DNA of 64,000 bases. It comes from Callorhinus ursinus (Eukaryota; Chordata; Mammalia; Carnivora; Otariidae). Positions 11,784 to 23,266 of this stretch are shown in pieces. Where the stretch lies: the NCBI RefSeq assembly GCF_003265705.1, contig NW_020312827.1:18487618-18551617 (forward strand), written 5' to 3'. Under the pieces are notes generated by a model that saw only the letters and a program-made list of their open reading frames with translations, searched no databases and had not been told where the DNA came from. The translations under genes and the position numbers were made by a program. Numbering within the stretch: the first letter of the stretch is position 1; every line of letters starts with the position of its first letter.

Positions 11784-11799
11784 CAATCTTTCTGTGTTT

Positions 11800-12414
11800 T
11801 AAAACATCAAGCTAGTATCTTTAGATCAGCATGGAAAAGGTAAATATGAAATTTCTCTGTGACCACTAGATCAGGGCATATTAATATTATAAGATCATAT
11901 TTCCGCCACTGAAACACTTACGATCTATTGGGGTCAAGTTGGGTTTAGTGTAGGTTGACTTAGTTGGGGAGAGATTTGCCTTCAATCCACAAGTTTCTAT
12001 ACACACATATTTGACATGTCAGTAGTAAACACATAAGGGCCCAGCAGCTGGAAATTGAGATTATGTGGTGCCATTCTTCTTGGAGTACAAGAAGAGTCCT
12101 GTTTCTGGAGGAGAACCTTGAATTTTGATTCAACAAATGAAATGGGAATATGGTAGGAGACAAACATTGGAAAAAGATTTTACATTTGTCTGATCTAAGC
12201 AAAAACTTAGAGGAGGCAGTAGTAAGCAAGCATTAACTAATTATTTACAGAAAGAGGACAAAGCAAACACAGGCATTTTTCAGTCTCAAATTTTGAAGAG
12301 CAAAGGTAACATAACCAAGAGAAATAATTTGGTAAACATCACACCAATTGATGAACATTGTCTCCTAGTTTAAAACCTCCAAGAGAGCCATACATAATAC
12401 TATAGTTACCTATA
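11800..12414. other. Unassigned sequence between two SINEs
   Basis: AT-rich; no gene or repeat recognised. Confidence 0.4.
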
Positions 12415-12431
12415 TATTGTTTTCTTTTCTT

Positions 12432-12627
12432 TTTTCTTTTTTTAAGATTTTATTTATTTATTTGACAGAGACATAGCATGAGAGGGAACACAAGCAGGGG
12501 GATGGGAGAGGGAGAAGCAGGCTCCCCGCCAAGCAGGGAGCCCGATGCGGGGCTCGATCCCAGGACCCTGGGATCATGACCTGAGCCAAAGGCAGACGCT
12601 TAACCGACTGAGCCACGCAGTCACCCC
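12432..12627 (-). mobile_element. CAN-SINE with 17-bp TSD
   Basis: Reverse-strand SINE, same orientation and type as the copy 650 bp upstream. The TSD tattgttttcttttctt is at 12415-12431 and 12628-12644. The head is mutated ('gagccacgcagtcaccc'). Confidence 0.96.
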
Positions 12628-12644
12628 TATTGTTTTCTTTTCTT

Positions 12645-13998
12645 ATCACCAAAAGAACACCATCAATATTAAGTATTCAGAGTTTCTTCATGTTGATTCA
12701 TATAGATCTATTCATTCATTAAGACTATAGAATAGTTCATTGTATACATAAAACAGTTTTTTCTCCCTACATTTTTCTTTTCTTCCTACTTTCTAAATTG
12801 GTTTTGTGATTACATATAGTGGTGCAATAAACCCCCCTATGTAATTTCCTAGTGCAGAATTCCGTATGTAATATAAAAGACTTCAAGTACATTTTAAAAC
12901 GTAACACACAAAACATTATATTTTACATTGTTTATGGATTATTAAATATTTGCTAGAAATAAAACAATAGGCAGGAATGAAGCTTGCAAAATGTAGAATA
13001 GTTATTATTCCTTCTGGGGAGAGTAGAGGAGATATAACTGCATAAGGGAACATGATAGGGTTCAGCAGTACCTGCATTGGCCTCACTTATTTGCTTTAAA
13101 ATATCTGAAGAAATAGGGCTAACTACAAACGATAGCTAATACAGGGTAAATGAATACATGTGCATTTGTCACTTCATTTTCTGAAGTTTTGGGGTTTGTG
13201 AAAGCTGCAAAATATATTAAAAAGAAAAGCATGCATAGCTTTTGACTTAAACATTTACTTCTAGTATGGCCTGTGAGAAATTCTTGCTCATGTACACAAA
13301 AACCTGTACAAAGGATGTCCATCATTTTTAATGTTTATAAAATGGAAAATAAATGAAGTCCAAAAGTGAATAAATGAATTATGGGTGAGAAATATAAATA
13401 ACAAAACCTATAAAAATCTAATTTACTCCTTGAACAAAACTTGAAAAATTCAAAAATACATAAATAAAAAGATTTGTCTATAATCTTATGTCCCAGAGTC
13501 GGTCAGTGTCAATATCCTGTTATGTTTCCTTTCTGCCTTTTTTGGGGGAATTTAGAGAGTTAAATATGATAGATATAATTTGGCAACTTGCTGTCTCACT
13601 TAAAATTCAGCATTTATTTTTAGTCCAAAATTTTTAAATAGTATTGTGAGATGGCAGGGACTACCAATATGTTTCTCTGGTCAGCTTGACCTTTTACGGT
13701 ACAATGGCTATTTCAAATTTTGTTTATTCTTCTCAAATGTCTGGTTATCCCATATGTTCTTTCACTTTCCTATTTTCTGCAGATCACTTACCTCAGATTC
13801 GAATGTTCCTTTACCTCACTACCAAATATAAATGGGTGCCCTCCTTACCATTCTTCTCTTTTATTAAGATAAAGTTGCTTTTGGTAAATCTGATGTTAAT
13901 GCCAGCTGCCTTCACTAGCATTGGGTGAATTATGGTTATCGTTTCTCTCCCTGTGGATCCAACCTCACTCTGGTAACAGATCTTCTCAATGGCTATTT
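12645..13998. other. Unassigned AT-rich sequence
   Basis: No gene or family-level repeat is recognised. Segments near 13480-13620 ('tcccagagtcggtcagtgtcaat...') may be an old L1 piece, but the similarity is weak. Confidence 0.4.
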
Positions 13999-14015
13999 AA
14001 AATACTCCATTGTCC
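13999..14015 (+). repeat. Left TSD of twin-primed L1
   Basis: 17 bp, aaaatactccattgtcc, repeated exactly at 16454-16470. Confidence 0.95.
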
Positions 14016-14199
14016 TTTTTTTAACATATAATGTATTATTTGTTTCAGAGGTACAGGTCTGTGATTAAACAGTCTTACACAATTCACAGCGCACACCACA
14101 GCACATACCCTCCCCAGTCTCCATCACCCAGCCACCCCATCCCTCCCACCCCCCACCACTCCAGCAACCCTCAGTTTGTTTCCTGAGATTAAGAATTCC

Positions 14200-14571
14200 T
14201 CATATCAGTGAGGTCATATGATACACATCTTTCTCTGATTGACTTATTTCACTCAGCATAATACCCTCCAATTCCATCCATGCCATTGCAAATGGCAAGG
14301 TTTCATTCCTTCGGAAGGCTGCATAACATTCCATTGTATATATATACCATATCTTCTTTATCCATTCATCTGTTGATGGACATCTTGGCTCTTTCCACAG
14401 TGTGGCTACTGTGGACATTGCCGCTATAAACATCAGGGTGCACATACCACTTCGGATCCCTACATTTGTATCTCTAGGGTAAATACCCAGTAGTGCAATT
14501 GCTGAATCGTATGGTAGCTCTATTTTAAACTTTTTGAGGAACCTCCATACTGTTATCCAGAGTGGCTGCAC
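14200..14571 (-). pseudogene. L1 ORF2 C-terminal fragment
   Basis: Open frame of 123 codons encoding the ORF2p C-terminal domain. It includes the recognisable 'WKEPRCPSTDEWIKK' and 'AMAWMELEGIMLSEISQSEK' segments typical of mammalian L1. It is in a different frame from the two upstream L1 pieces (14891-15289 and 15333-15884), so at least two frameshifts separate it from the reverse-transcriptase region. It lies inside the inverted L1 segment and is not expected to be expressed as a working protein. Confidence 0.9.
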
Positions 14572-14890
14572 CAGCTTGCATTCCCACCAACAGTATAGAA
14601 GGGTTCCCCTTTCTCCACATCACCACCAACATCTGTCATTTCCTGACTTGTTAATTTTAGCCATTCTGACTGGTGTGAGGTGATATCTCATTGACATTTT
14701 GATTTGGATTTCCCTGATGCTGAGTGATGTTGAGCAGTTTTTGATGTGTCTGTTGGCCATTTGGATGTCTTCTTTGGAAAAATGTCTGTTCATATCTTCT
14801 GCCCATTTCTTGATTGGATCATTTGTTCTTTGGGTGTTGAGTTTGATAAATTCTTTATAGATTTTGGATACTAGCCCTTTATCTGATATA

Positions 14891-15289
14891 TCATTTGCAA
14901 ATATCTTCTCCCACTCTTTTGGTTTTGTGGACTGTTTCTTTTGCTGTGCAAAAGCTTTTTATCTTGATGAAGTCCCAATAGTTCATTTTTGCCCTTGCTT
15001 CCCTTGCCTTTGGCGATGTTTCTAGAAAGAAGTTGCGGCAGCTGAGGTCAAAGAGGTTGCTGCCTGTGTTCTCCTTCAGGATTTTGATGGACTCCTGTCT
15101 CACATTGAGGTCTTTGAACCATTTTGAGTCCATTTTTGTGTGTGGTATAAGGAAATAGTCCAGTTTCATTCTTCTGCATGTGGCTGTCCGGTTTTCCCAA
15201 CACCATTTGTTGAAGAGACTGTCTTTTTTCCATTGGACATTCTTTCCTGTTTTGTCGAAGATTAGTTGACCATAGAGATGAGGGTCCAT
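14891..15289 (-). pseudogene. L1 ORF2 middle fragment (post-RT region)
   Basis: 132-codon open frame with typical L1 ORF2p sequence ([24 protein letters not shown]) between the reverse-transcriptase domain and the C-terminus. It is frame-shifted relative to both neighbours, so it is a decayed fragment of the inverted L1. Overlapping frame 15048-15314 on the same strand is its shadow. Confidence 0.9.
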
Positions 15290-15332
15290 TTCTGGGCTCT
15301 CTATTCTGTTCCATTGATCTCTGTTTCTGTTT

Positions 15333-16128
15333 TTATGCCAGTACCATACTGTCTTGGTGATGACAGCTTCGTAATAGAGCTTGAAGTCCGGAATTTGATG
15401 CTGCCATCTTTGCTTTCTTTTTCAACATTCCTCTGGCTATTTGGGGTCTTTTCTGGTTCCATACAAATTTTAGGATTATTTGTTCCATTTCTTTGAAAAA
15501 AGTGGATTGTATTTTGATAGGGATTGCATTGAATGTGTAGATTGCTCTAGGTAGCATTGACATCTTCACAATATTTGTTCTTCTAATCCATGAGCATGAA
15601 ATGTTTTTCCATTTCTTTGTGTCTTCCTCAATTTCTTTCATGAGTGTTTTATAGTTTTCTGAGTACAGATTCTTTGCCTCTTTGGTTAGGTTCATTCCAA
15701 GGTATCTTATGGTTTTGGGTGCAATTGTAAATGGGATTGACTCCTTAATTTCTCTTTCTTCTGTCTTGTTGTTGGTGTATAGGAATGCCACTGATTTCTG
15801 TGCATTGATTTTATATCCTGCCACTTTACTGAATTCCTGTATGAGTTCTAGCAGTTTTAGGGTGTAGTCTTTTGGGTTTTCCACGTAAAGTATCGTATCC
15901 TCTGCAAAGAGTGAGAGTTTGACTTCTTTGCCGATTTGGATGCCTTTTATTTCTTTTTGTTGTCTGATTGCTGTGGCTAGGATTTCTAATACTATGTTGA
16001 ATAGCAGTGGTGATAGTGGACATCCCTGCCGTGTTCCTAACCTTAGTAGGAAAGCTCTCAGTTTTTCCCCATTGAGAATGATATTCTCTGTGGGTTTTTC
16101 ATAGATGGCTTGTGATATTGAGGTATGT
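15333..16128 (-). pseudogene. L1 ORF2 reverse-transcriptase fragment
   Basis: On the minus strand the ORF2 frame is open from an in-frame stop near 16130 down to 15333, about 265 codons. It covers the polymerase core: the G-C-P-L-S-P-L-L-F motif near 16010-16040 and the catalytic box at 15897-15908, followed by '[20 protein letters not shown]' and '[11 protein letters not shown]'. Human L1 and related elements have F-A-D-D in the catalytic box; here it reads F-A-E-D, replacing the first aspartate. The fragment lacks the endonuclease domain and the start of ORF2. It is the best preserved coding relic in the window but is not functional. Confidence 0.9.
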
Positions 16129-16204
16129 ACCCTCTATCCTTAAACTCTGAAGAGTTTTGATCAAGAAAGGATGCTGTACTTTGTCAAATGCTTTTCTGCA
16201 TCTA

Positions 16205-16453
16205 TTGAGAGGGAAGAATGAAGGGGGGGAAATCAGAGGGGGAGACGAACCATGAGAGACTATGGATTCTGAAAAACACGCTGAGGGTTCTAGAGGGGAG
16301 GGGGGTGGGGGGATGGGTTAGCCTAGTGATAGGTATTAAAGAGGGCACGTTTTGCATGGAGCACTGAGTGTTATACGTAAACAATGAATCATGGAACACT
16401 ACATCAAAAACTAATGATGTAATGTATGGTGATTAACATAATAAAAAACAAAA
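16205..16453 (+). mobile_element. Plus-strand L1 3' end with A-rich tail
   Basis: Terminal L1 3'UTR: G-rich block (gaatgaagggggggaaatcag), 'gagacgaaccatgagagactatgg', 'gggttctagaggggaggggggtgggggg', 'catggagcactgagtgttatac' and 'gatgtaatgtatggtgattaa', ending in 'cataataaaaaacaaaaaaaa'. This is the true 3' end of the 14016-16453 insertion and fixes its orientation as plus. Confidence 0.95.
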
Positions 16454-16470
16454 AAAATACTCCATTGTCC
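16454..16470 (+). repeat. Right TSD of twin-primed L1
   Basis: Exact copy of 13999-14015, directly after the A-rich tail. Confidence 0.95.
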
Positions 16471-16985
16471 ACATAAAACAAAAACAAAAACAGAACAAAA
16501 TCAAACAAAAAAATCTCTTTATAAACTCCCCATCTATTTTCCTATCACTTCCCCCATACTCTATACCTTTTGCTGCCAAACCATTTAGAAACTCGATGCT
16601 ATTCCTTTTCATCAAACCACTGCAGTCTAGCTCCTGGCCCTCTCACTCCACTGAAGGGATTGTCTAACCAATCTGAATAGGTGAATCAAATATATTGAAT
16701 ATGTAACCAAATAAGTAAAGCAGCATATAGCACCAACTGTTCAAAAATACCCTATGACTGAACACCCTTTGGAGCTATTTAGCCAATTTGTGCAATGCAA
16801 TAACCTGACATCTCTAATTTTTTTAACGATTTCATATAGTTCAGGAATTTTCTTGTGATTATAAAAGGAAATTGTGTATTTCAGCATATTGACTCCCTTT
16901 AGTCCCTCAACTCTTGTTCATTCCATCATTCCATTCTTAGTTGAGAACTTCCCTCTTACCCCTAGGAGAGAAAAAAATATATCCA
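16471..16985. other. Unassigned AT-rich sequence
   Basis: Begins with a run of 'aaacaaaaac' units (16478-16512) and then has no recognisable feature. Confidence 0.4.
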
Positions 16986-16989
16986 CTGT

Positions 16990-17275
16990 GGAATATGGGG
17001 GTTCTTCATAACCTGCCTGTCATGGTCTTCCATAATCTTTTTGGGCTTACCTCTTTCTAAATCCTAGCCTTATTCATTTTTTTTGGAATAAACAACTTCC
17101 TAGGATTCCCCATGTATACTATATTGCCATGATATCATCTAGCTCATCAAGTCCTATTTTGTGTTTTTATGTGTCTATTGTCTCATGTTTATCATTAGAA
17201 CTTGAGAATATTGTTTATCCTAAAGGGATGCTTAATAAATATTTACTATATAAATAAATAAATGAATATTACGTT
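16990..17275 (+). mobile_element. L2 3' end
   Basis: LINE-2 tail with 'tggtcttccataatctttttgggcttacct', 'tagaacttgagaatattg' and a terminal 'gatgcttaataaatatttac...aaataaatgaat' typical of L2. Confidence 0.6.
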
Positions 17276-17617
17276 AAACTCTGGATGGACACAGTTGTAT
17301 AATTTGCTTAGATTTATATGACCTGGGCAAACATCTATGAAATTAAAAAAGCTAAGTGAGAAGAAGCATCTGAGTCTATGGTTGCCTGGATAGTCCCACA
17401 ATCCTTTGCTGTCACTATTTCTGTCACTGCCATTTCCCTTGCTCTGCCACCTTTTACAGTGTTCATGTCACTTGTTACTCATTTTAAGAATTTCTGGGAG
17501 CTGACTTGTTAATATTTTATATGGTAGCCTTAACCTTCCTTGTTATAAAGCATAAAGACAAGCAGTAAGAAGAAAGGGAAATCTTTTGTGTTCATGAAAT
17601 ATGAATTACATAATGAG

Positions 17618-17775
17618 AAAAGTATAGCTTAGTAATTAAACATAACATTTGGATTTAAGCCACCTAGATTTAAATACCAGCCCTCTCACTATGTAGCTGT
17701 ATAATTTTCTGGAATTACTTCTCCCTTCTCTGCCGGAGTTACCTCACTTGAAAAAAGGGAGATGTTGAAGTACTT
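17618..17775 (+). mobile_element. MIR SINE fragment
   Basis: Follows the MIR layout: 'agcttagtaattaaacat', 'ggatttaagccacctagatttaaataccag', 'tctcactatgtagctgtataa' and 'acctcacttgaaaaaagg'. Old and diverged. Confidence 0.65.
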
Positions 17776-17779
17776 ACTG

Positions 17780-19027
17780 TTCAGGTGCAGTGCAGAAACC
17801 AACAATAGCAAAAGAAAAAAATAAGGTTTAAAAATCAGCTAATATTATTTGCATTCCCATCTTTTGTGAACCATTTATTAAGCTATAATGAACCATCACC
17901 TGCAATAAAAAAGGCTTTTGGTTTGGGGTCTAATTTAATTTGCAGATTACACTAATTTATAAGTGCTATTTAAGTATAACCTTTAAAGACTAACCCCTGA
18001 TTCTACTGAGTATCCCAAATCCCTATATGTTGAAGAATTAATGTTATAGAAAGTTATAAGTGAGAAAATTGAAAAAATTAATTAAAGTAGAAAGTCATTG
18101 TTTACCCTGAGGTAAAGGGAGACAAGAGAGGACCCCTCAAGAACAAGATTTATTTCCAAATCATCCTCACTGATTACGTTCCACAAAGTGCCTTTGGTTA
18201 AGCCATTCCTTATCTCCAATGTAAGTAACTCATTGGTTTTAAACAGTGACCACTTTTCTTGTTAATTCATGCTATAAGTTGGCTTGCTTTTGCTTTAAAT
18301 CATCCAGCTGTAGCTTTTGTGGAAAGATAAAATCTTTTAATATATCATAAGAATCTCTTCAATTCCGACAAAAGTCAAAAGTGGAGAAATAGCCTGGGTT
18401 TTTATGCTGGAGGAAACAATTAATTTGGAGTGCCATGATTCTTAATAAGTAGATTCTTCTTTCATGCTATTAAAGCAAAAAGAACTGAGTTAGGAACTGA
18501 AACCTTCGCCCCAAATGAGATTCAAAGTTACACATGTTGCAAAAATTTAATGTGTTATCTAAACCATGATAGGAAACAACTTTGTTATGTGAAATTGTTT
18601 TAATGCTGCCAAGGAGATTTACCATGCATTACCAATAAAAGTGTTTCTGTCAAATAAGTAAGAACACCTCAAAAGCTCAGACCCCTGCATTTACTTTGTT
18701 GAATATGTTAAAGCTCCTTACTCAGCTTAGCTGTCTCTCCATAGATACTAACATCTAGTAGGTGACAAAAAAATGTGTATCTTCTCAAGATGATTGATGC
18801 ATTATATCCACTCACCACAATGCTCTCAGTTATTGTGTTTTTTTTTTACTTTTTATTATAACAAAATAATAGTTAATATAATTTATTTGTGCAAAATTAA
18901 CTTTCTATCAGCTGAGGGCATAGGAAGGGCCAAATAAGAGAATGATTGTTTTATTTCTAGATCTATTACTCATACATGATTCCTCAACTCTTGTAAAAAA
19001 TAAAATAAAATGTTGCTGACTAACGAG
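17780..19027. other. Repeat-poor unassigned sequence, possible conserved noncoding DNA
   Basis: I recognise no repeat in this 1.2 kb. The part at 18130-18690 is compositionally balanced and includes homeobox- and SOX-like motifs (taattaatttgg, aacaactttgttat). That makes it a candidate only; motifs this short occur by chance. Confidence 0.25.
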
Positions 19028-19146
19028 TGGAGGTATAACATAGTCGTCAAAAGCATGGTCATAGAACCCACTAGCTTAGTTTTAAAGCCTACAGGAGCCC
19101 TATGATTTGGGGCAAATAATTCCATTTCCTCGTCAGTAAAGTAAAA
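19028..19146 (+). mobile_element. MIR SINE fragment
   Basis: 'gtataacatagtcgtcaaaagcatggtcatag...' followed by 'ggcaaataattccatttcctcgtcagtaaagt' fits the MIR 5'-to-core order (gtggttaagagc... / tttcctcatctgtaaaat). Confidence 0.6.
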
Positions 19147-19334
19147 TCTCATTTTATAGTCTTTTCATTATGAAAACACATTTTTAATGTTTGGAATTTT
19201 TCCTGGAATACATTTTTGTTACTATAAAACTTAGGAGAGAGAAGACATGCTAGAGACTGTTCTGTCTCTGGTATCAGAGCCCAGGGCTGGATATTAATGA
19301 TAACAGCAATGAAAAAAAAAAAAAAACACACCCA

Positions 19335-19565
19335 ATGTTCACTGAATGCCCACAATTTACTGGGTACTTTGTTAAGTATTATATAAACATTAATTCAATA
19401 ACCCCCATGAAACATGGCTTTGGATTTGCTATTTCTATCCCCATTTTGTCAATGAAAAGTATCAACACATAGAAAATTTAGCTAAACTGACAATTGTCCT
19501 ACACTAAAAATTAATGGTAGAAATAGAACTGGTAGCCTGTTCTAAGTGCTCTAACCCACACTCTG
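19335..19565 (-). mobile_element. MIR-like remnant
   Basis: Reverse MIR pattern: 'gggtactttgttaagtatta', 'attaattcaataaccccc', 'ctatccccattttgtcaatgaa', 'tggtagaaatagaactggtagcctg' and 'gctctaaccca'. Confidence 0.6.
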
Positions 19566-20658
19566 TTTGTAATAAATTAATTCCCATAAATCCCTGGATA
19601 CAGCCGATGGTTGGCTTTAATTAGGTTGTTCATCAGTTTTGTTTTCGCATCTGGGACTTCCTGTAGAAGAAGCAGAAAAGGCCAACACAATTCTCTTGAT
19701 AGAGTGGCAGAGAGGATAAACTTGCCATCCTTCTAGAGCACCCACACTTGCTCTACTCACTAAGCAGGAGTGTGCTGTATAAAAATGAAACAGGCAGCTG
19801 TCTCTCTACCTTGAATGTTGATACCACATCTTTGACTCAATTACTGTTATAATAAATATTTTCTAAGCATATTCTTTGTGTTTTACCTGTGCCTGGCAGG
19901 AATGTGAATTGTAACAACTGACTGACAGGACTTATAATGACACCCAGTGTGTTAAGGTCAAGGAGAAGACCTGAACACCATGTGATTAAAGCCGAGAAAA
20001 AGCATCTGACTGTCAATATCATGATTAGAGGAAAGGGTGATATTCAAGGTCAGTCTTGTCAAATAAAGAATTTATTAATAATATAAGGTGAGAAAAGCAG
20101 CAAAGAGAGAAGTATACCCAAAGCCCCAGACACCAAATGCAATATAAGTAATTTAGGAAACTTAAAGATCATTGGGGAGAAGGAGGTGGGCAAGACTTAC
20201 CTCCAACAGAGAGATAGGCTAGAAAAGCAAGCAAGTAAAAGGGTGAATAGCCATAATAGCACACAAAATACTTTCTTCTTTGATCCTGTTGCTCATGGGA
20301 AGTGAATAGCATGAACTAGAGAAATAAAGTGTTCAGTCTGAATTTTAGAAATATAATTCTGGTGGTAGGGTTTAGAGGTGAACACCTGGAGATGGTGAAG
20401 TGTAGGGGACATTTTACTTTATTTCTTTTTTTCTCTTTACACACTATGTAATCAATAGGGAGTGTCCATTGCCCTTCTAGATGATTTGTTATTCCTCATT
20501 ACAGCTTTTGTTCCAACTTCCTCCTTCCAACCGAGTATTAAATATTTAGATCCTGAATCTAAACTGTCCTATCCTGGCTGCTATCAGGATGGCTATTCTA
20601 TAGTTGTGTGATCAATTAGGGGACCTTTTAAAACAGCCTTTTTAAAAGAGTCTATTCA
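19566..20658. other. Unassigned sequence
   Basis: No gene or repeat recognised. Confidence 0.4.
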
Positions 20659-20862
20659 GGGGCACCTCAGTGGTTCAGTCGGTTAAGCATTTGCCTTGTG
20701 CTCCTGTCATGATCCCAGGGTCCTGGGATCGAGCCCCGCCTTGGGCTCCCTGCTCAGTGGGCAGTCTGCTTCTTCCTCTCCCTCTGTGATCTCTCTTGCT
20801 TTCACTCTCTGTCAAAGAAATAAATAAAATCTTTAAAAATAAAATGAAATAAAATATTCAAA
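20659..20862 (+). mobile_element. CAN-SINE
   Basis: Plus-strand SINE: mutated head 'ggggcacctcagtggttcag', B box 'gggatcgagccccgcc', CT-rich body and 'aaagaaataaataaaatctt' tail with an extended A-rich end. No convincing TSD, consistent with greater age; only a short 'tattca' matches on both sides. Confidence 0.92.
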
Positions 20863-21087
20863 CTACTGTTACACATAAGGTGGCCAAATATATTGTCTGG
20901 GAATGAAAAGTCTCTACAGATTACTCTGGTTTATCTATGTGAAAAGTCAGGGCACCGCTGAGCTGGAATTTCTTCAATGAATCATGAAATGCAGAAAAGC
21001 AGATTTCGAGTTTTGTCGACAGGTAAATGGCAATGCAACTTATTAGGAATGATTTCAAATATATAAGTGACATAATTAATAATTATT

Positions 21088-21280
21088 TTTTTAAAGATTT
21101 TATTTATTTATTTGACAGAGAGAGACATAGTGAGAGCAGGAACACAAGCAGGGGGAGTAGGAGAGGGAGAAGCAGGCTTCCTGCAGAGCAGGGAGCCCGA
21201 TGTGGGACTTGATCCCAGGATCCCGGAATCATGACCTGAGCCGAAGGCAGACGCTTAACGCCTGAGCCACCCAGGCTCCC
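21088..21280 (-). mobile_element. CAN-SINE with 18-bp TSD
   Basis: Reverse-strand copy with perfect TSD acataattaataattatt at 21070-21087 and 21281-21298. Body 'gagagagacatagtgagagcaggaacacaagcagg'. It lies opposite in orientation to the copy at 20659. Confidence 0.96.
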
Positions 21281-21299
21281 ACATAATTAATAATTATTG

Positions 21300-21900
21300 A
21301 ACACTTTTAAAAAGTGAATAGGTACAAATACAAGTAAGGTCCCATGTATCCCTTGCTGACATGTTTAACCCTCCTTCATTGGCATGGACGCTGTGGTGGT
21401 ATTCATCCCCATGAAAACAATTATGCCTTCAGTGCATATGTACAGTCTTAGAAAATAATACTTTATTCAACACTCCGTTTATGATATTTATACATATCAT
21501 TAAACATGGATCCAACTTATTCATTTGTTCTTCTACATAGATATTTTCCATTTTATAAATATATATGAATTTATTTTCTATTCTCCCGTGTGTGGTCATC
21601 CAGATTGTTTTTAAGTTCTCACTTTTACAAACAGTGTTGCTGGGTACATATTACCTCGTGTAATGTTCTAAAATGTTTTAAATGTTATGTGCCAGTGGGT
21701 AAAATTTCTAAACGATAGGGCATGACTATCTTGCATTTTATGAGGTATAACCAAACTGTTTTCCAAAATAGTATACAAATTTATATTTCTTTGGGCAATG
21801 TATAAAATTATGATGCTGTGCCTTTTTGACAGAACTTGGTGTCATCACACTTTTAAGTATTTATCAACCTCTTATGTGTAAAAAAATAGTATGACTTTTC
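21300..21900 (-). mobile_element. Ancient L1 3' end (minus)
   Basis: Reverse L1M-like 3' region with 'acatttttacaaacagtgttgctgggtacat', 'ccaaactgttttccaaaatag' and 'gcaatgtataaa' in the order seen in old L1s. Strongly diverged. Confidence 0.5.
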
Positions 21901-22630
21901 ATTTTAGATCACTTAAAAACTTTAGCTTTACTCAGCTGCCATTAGAATGAACATATCCATTAAAATCTGGTGAAAATTTACCAATCCATCAATTTATCCA
22001 ACAAAACACCTTTCACATTTCTTTTCATTTCTTATGAAAAATCCACAGATGGTTCAATGTAGAATTCTTACAAGCTGTTATTCCGCAATTTGTATAACAG
22101 CAAATTAGATCACATTTTTTTTAAAGAAAAAATAATAAAGTAGTCGCCGGTGTGCTCTGGGATATTTATTTCTCAAAAATCCATTTTAACCCATTAGAAA
22201 AAAACTCAACCAATTCTCCTGTGAAGAGTCGTATATGTTTTTATGGTGGGCTTCAGATGAACATTTTGTGGCAGAGGTATCAATGATAAGCAATCTGATT
22301 AAACTCTGAATGAAAAAATCATGATGCAGAAATGGCTAATTTCTCCATACAGATGGTATATTAGCTTGAATCTTGCATAATGGTGATGATCGTGTTTATT
22401 TTTATGTAAGATTTCCCACTATGCTTATGAATGTTGATATTTGTCTACTCTGCGTTATACTCTGAAACTTTTTCTTAATGATGCAATGGCTGCTTAGAAA
22501 ACATTGTTTTATACTTTCATTTCCATACAAATGTAGAACAAAATTGAAAAATAGTGATTTCTGAATCACCCAAATAACCCCTCTATATGCTATATAATCA
22601 TCCTGGGCTCATGTACATTTTTGCTTTCGT

Positions 22631-22666
22631 TAATCTAGGAGAAAATTTGGGTGAAGGGCGGCATAT
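22631..22666 (+). repeat. 36-bp direct repeat, copy 1
   Basis: Begins taatctagg and ends gcatat. It matches 23231-23266 at 32 of 36 positions, and all four differences are A/G transitions. Confidence 0.85.
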
Positions 22667-23230
22667 ATTTATAAAATGGAAAATACCTATGTAGAAGTAC
22701 AAATGAATAAATTGGAACCATGTATAACGATATGTATAAATATCATAAATGGAGTGTTGAATAAAAAGTATTATTTTCCATGCATCGTACATATGCACCG
22801 AAAATGGTACTTATTTTATTGGCATACGTTAATAATAGAGCAGATACGTATATACATGATGAGGGGTGGTTAAGTGTTTCATAAAGTTTGAACAAACAAT
22901 GGTGTTACTCAAAACTTGATTTTTCACATATCATAAGCCAAAATGGACAACCTGAACTCAAACAATCCTGCCTTATCTCAGCCATTGCCATAATCACATT
23001 TGTGTATCAATTTAGATTCAATAAAACAACTGAATGATCTTGTTAAAAACACCTTACTGCAGAAGCCACTCTGAAGGGGATCACTATGTTCAGTTTTAGA
23101 AAATTTAAGCACCAAAGTAATTGAGGACCACATGAATTATAAATCTATAGAAAGTCTATCATTTGTATTACAATTAAACTATTGCAATTATAGTAAAAAT
23201 TGTGTAACAGAAGAATTGTTAATAGCTGCT

Positions 23231-23266
23231 TAATCTAGGGGGAAATTTGGGTGAAGAGCAGCATAT
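23231..23266 (+). repeat. 36-bp direct repeat, copy 2
   Basis: Second copy, exactly 600 bp downstream of the first. Flanks do not appear similar. Confidence 0.85.

Larger units (their letters stand above)
14016..16204 (-). mobile_element. Inverted 5' segment of a carnivore L1 (ORF2 + 3'UTR)
   Basis: About 2.2 kb of young carnivore L1 in reverse orientation. It runs from an internal A-rich point of the 3'UTR (plus strand 'ttttttaacatataatgtatta') through the C-terminal half of ORF2 to a point upstream of the reverse-transcriptase active site. It joins head-on near 16205 to the plus-strand L1 3' end. The pair shares one TSD (13999-14015 / 16454-16470), so both parts come from a single insertion with 5' inversion (twin priming), not two insertions. 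A short stretch of 3'UTR after the A-rich site is missing between the two parts. Confidence 0.93.

Noticed and set aside
14200..15884. Open frames of 123-183 codons as host genes
   Set aside because: They are L1 ORF2 pieces in three different frames within a truncated, inverted L1.
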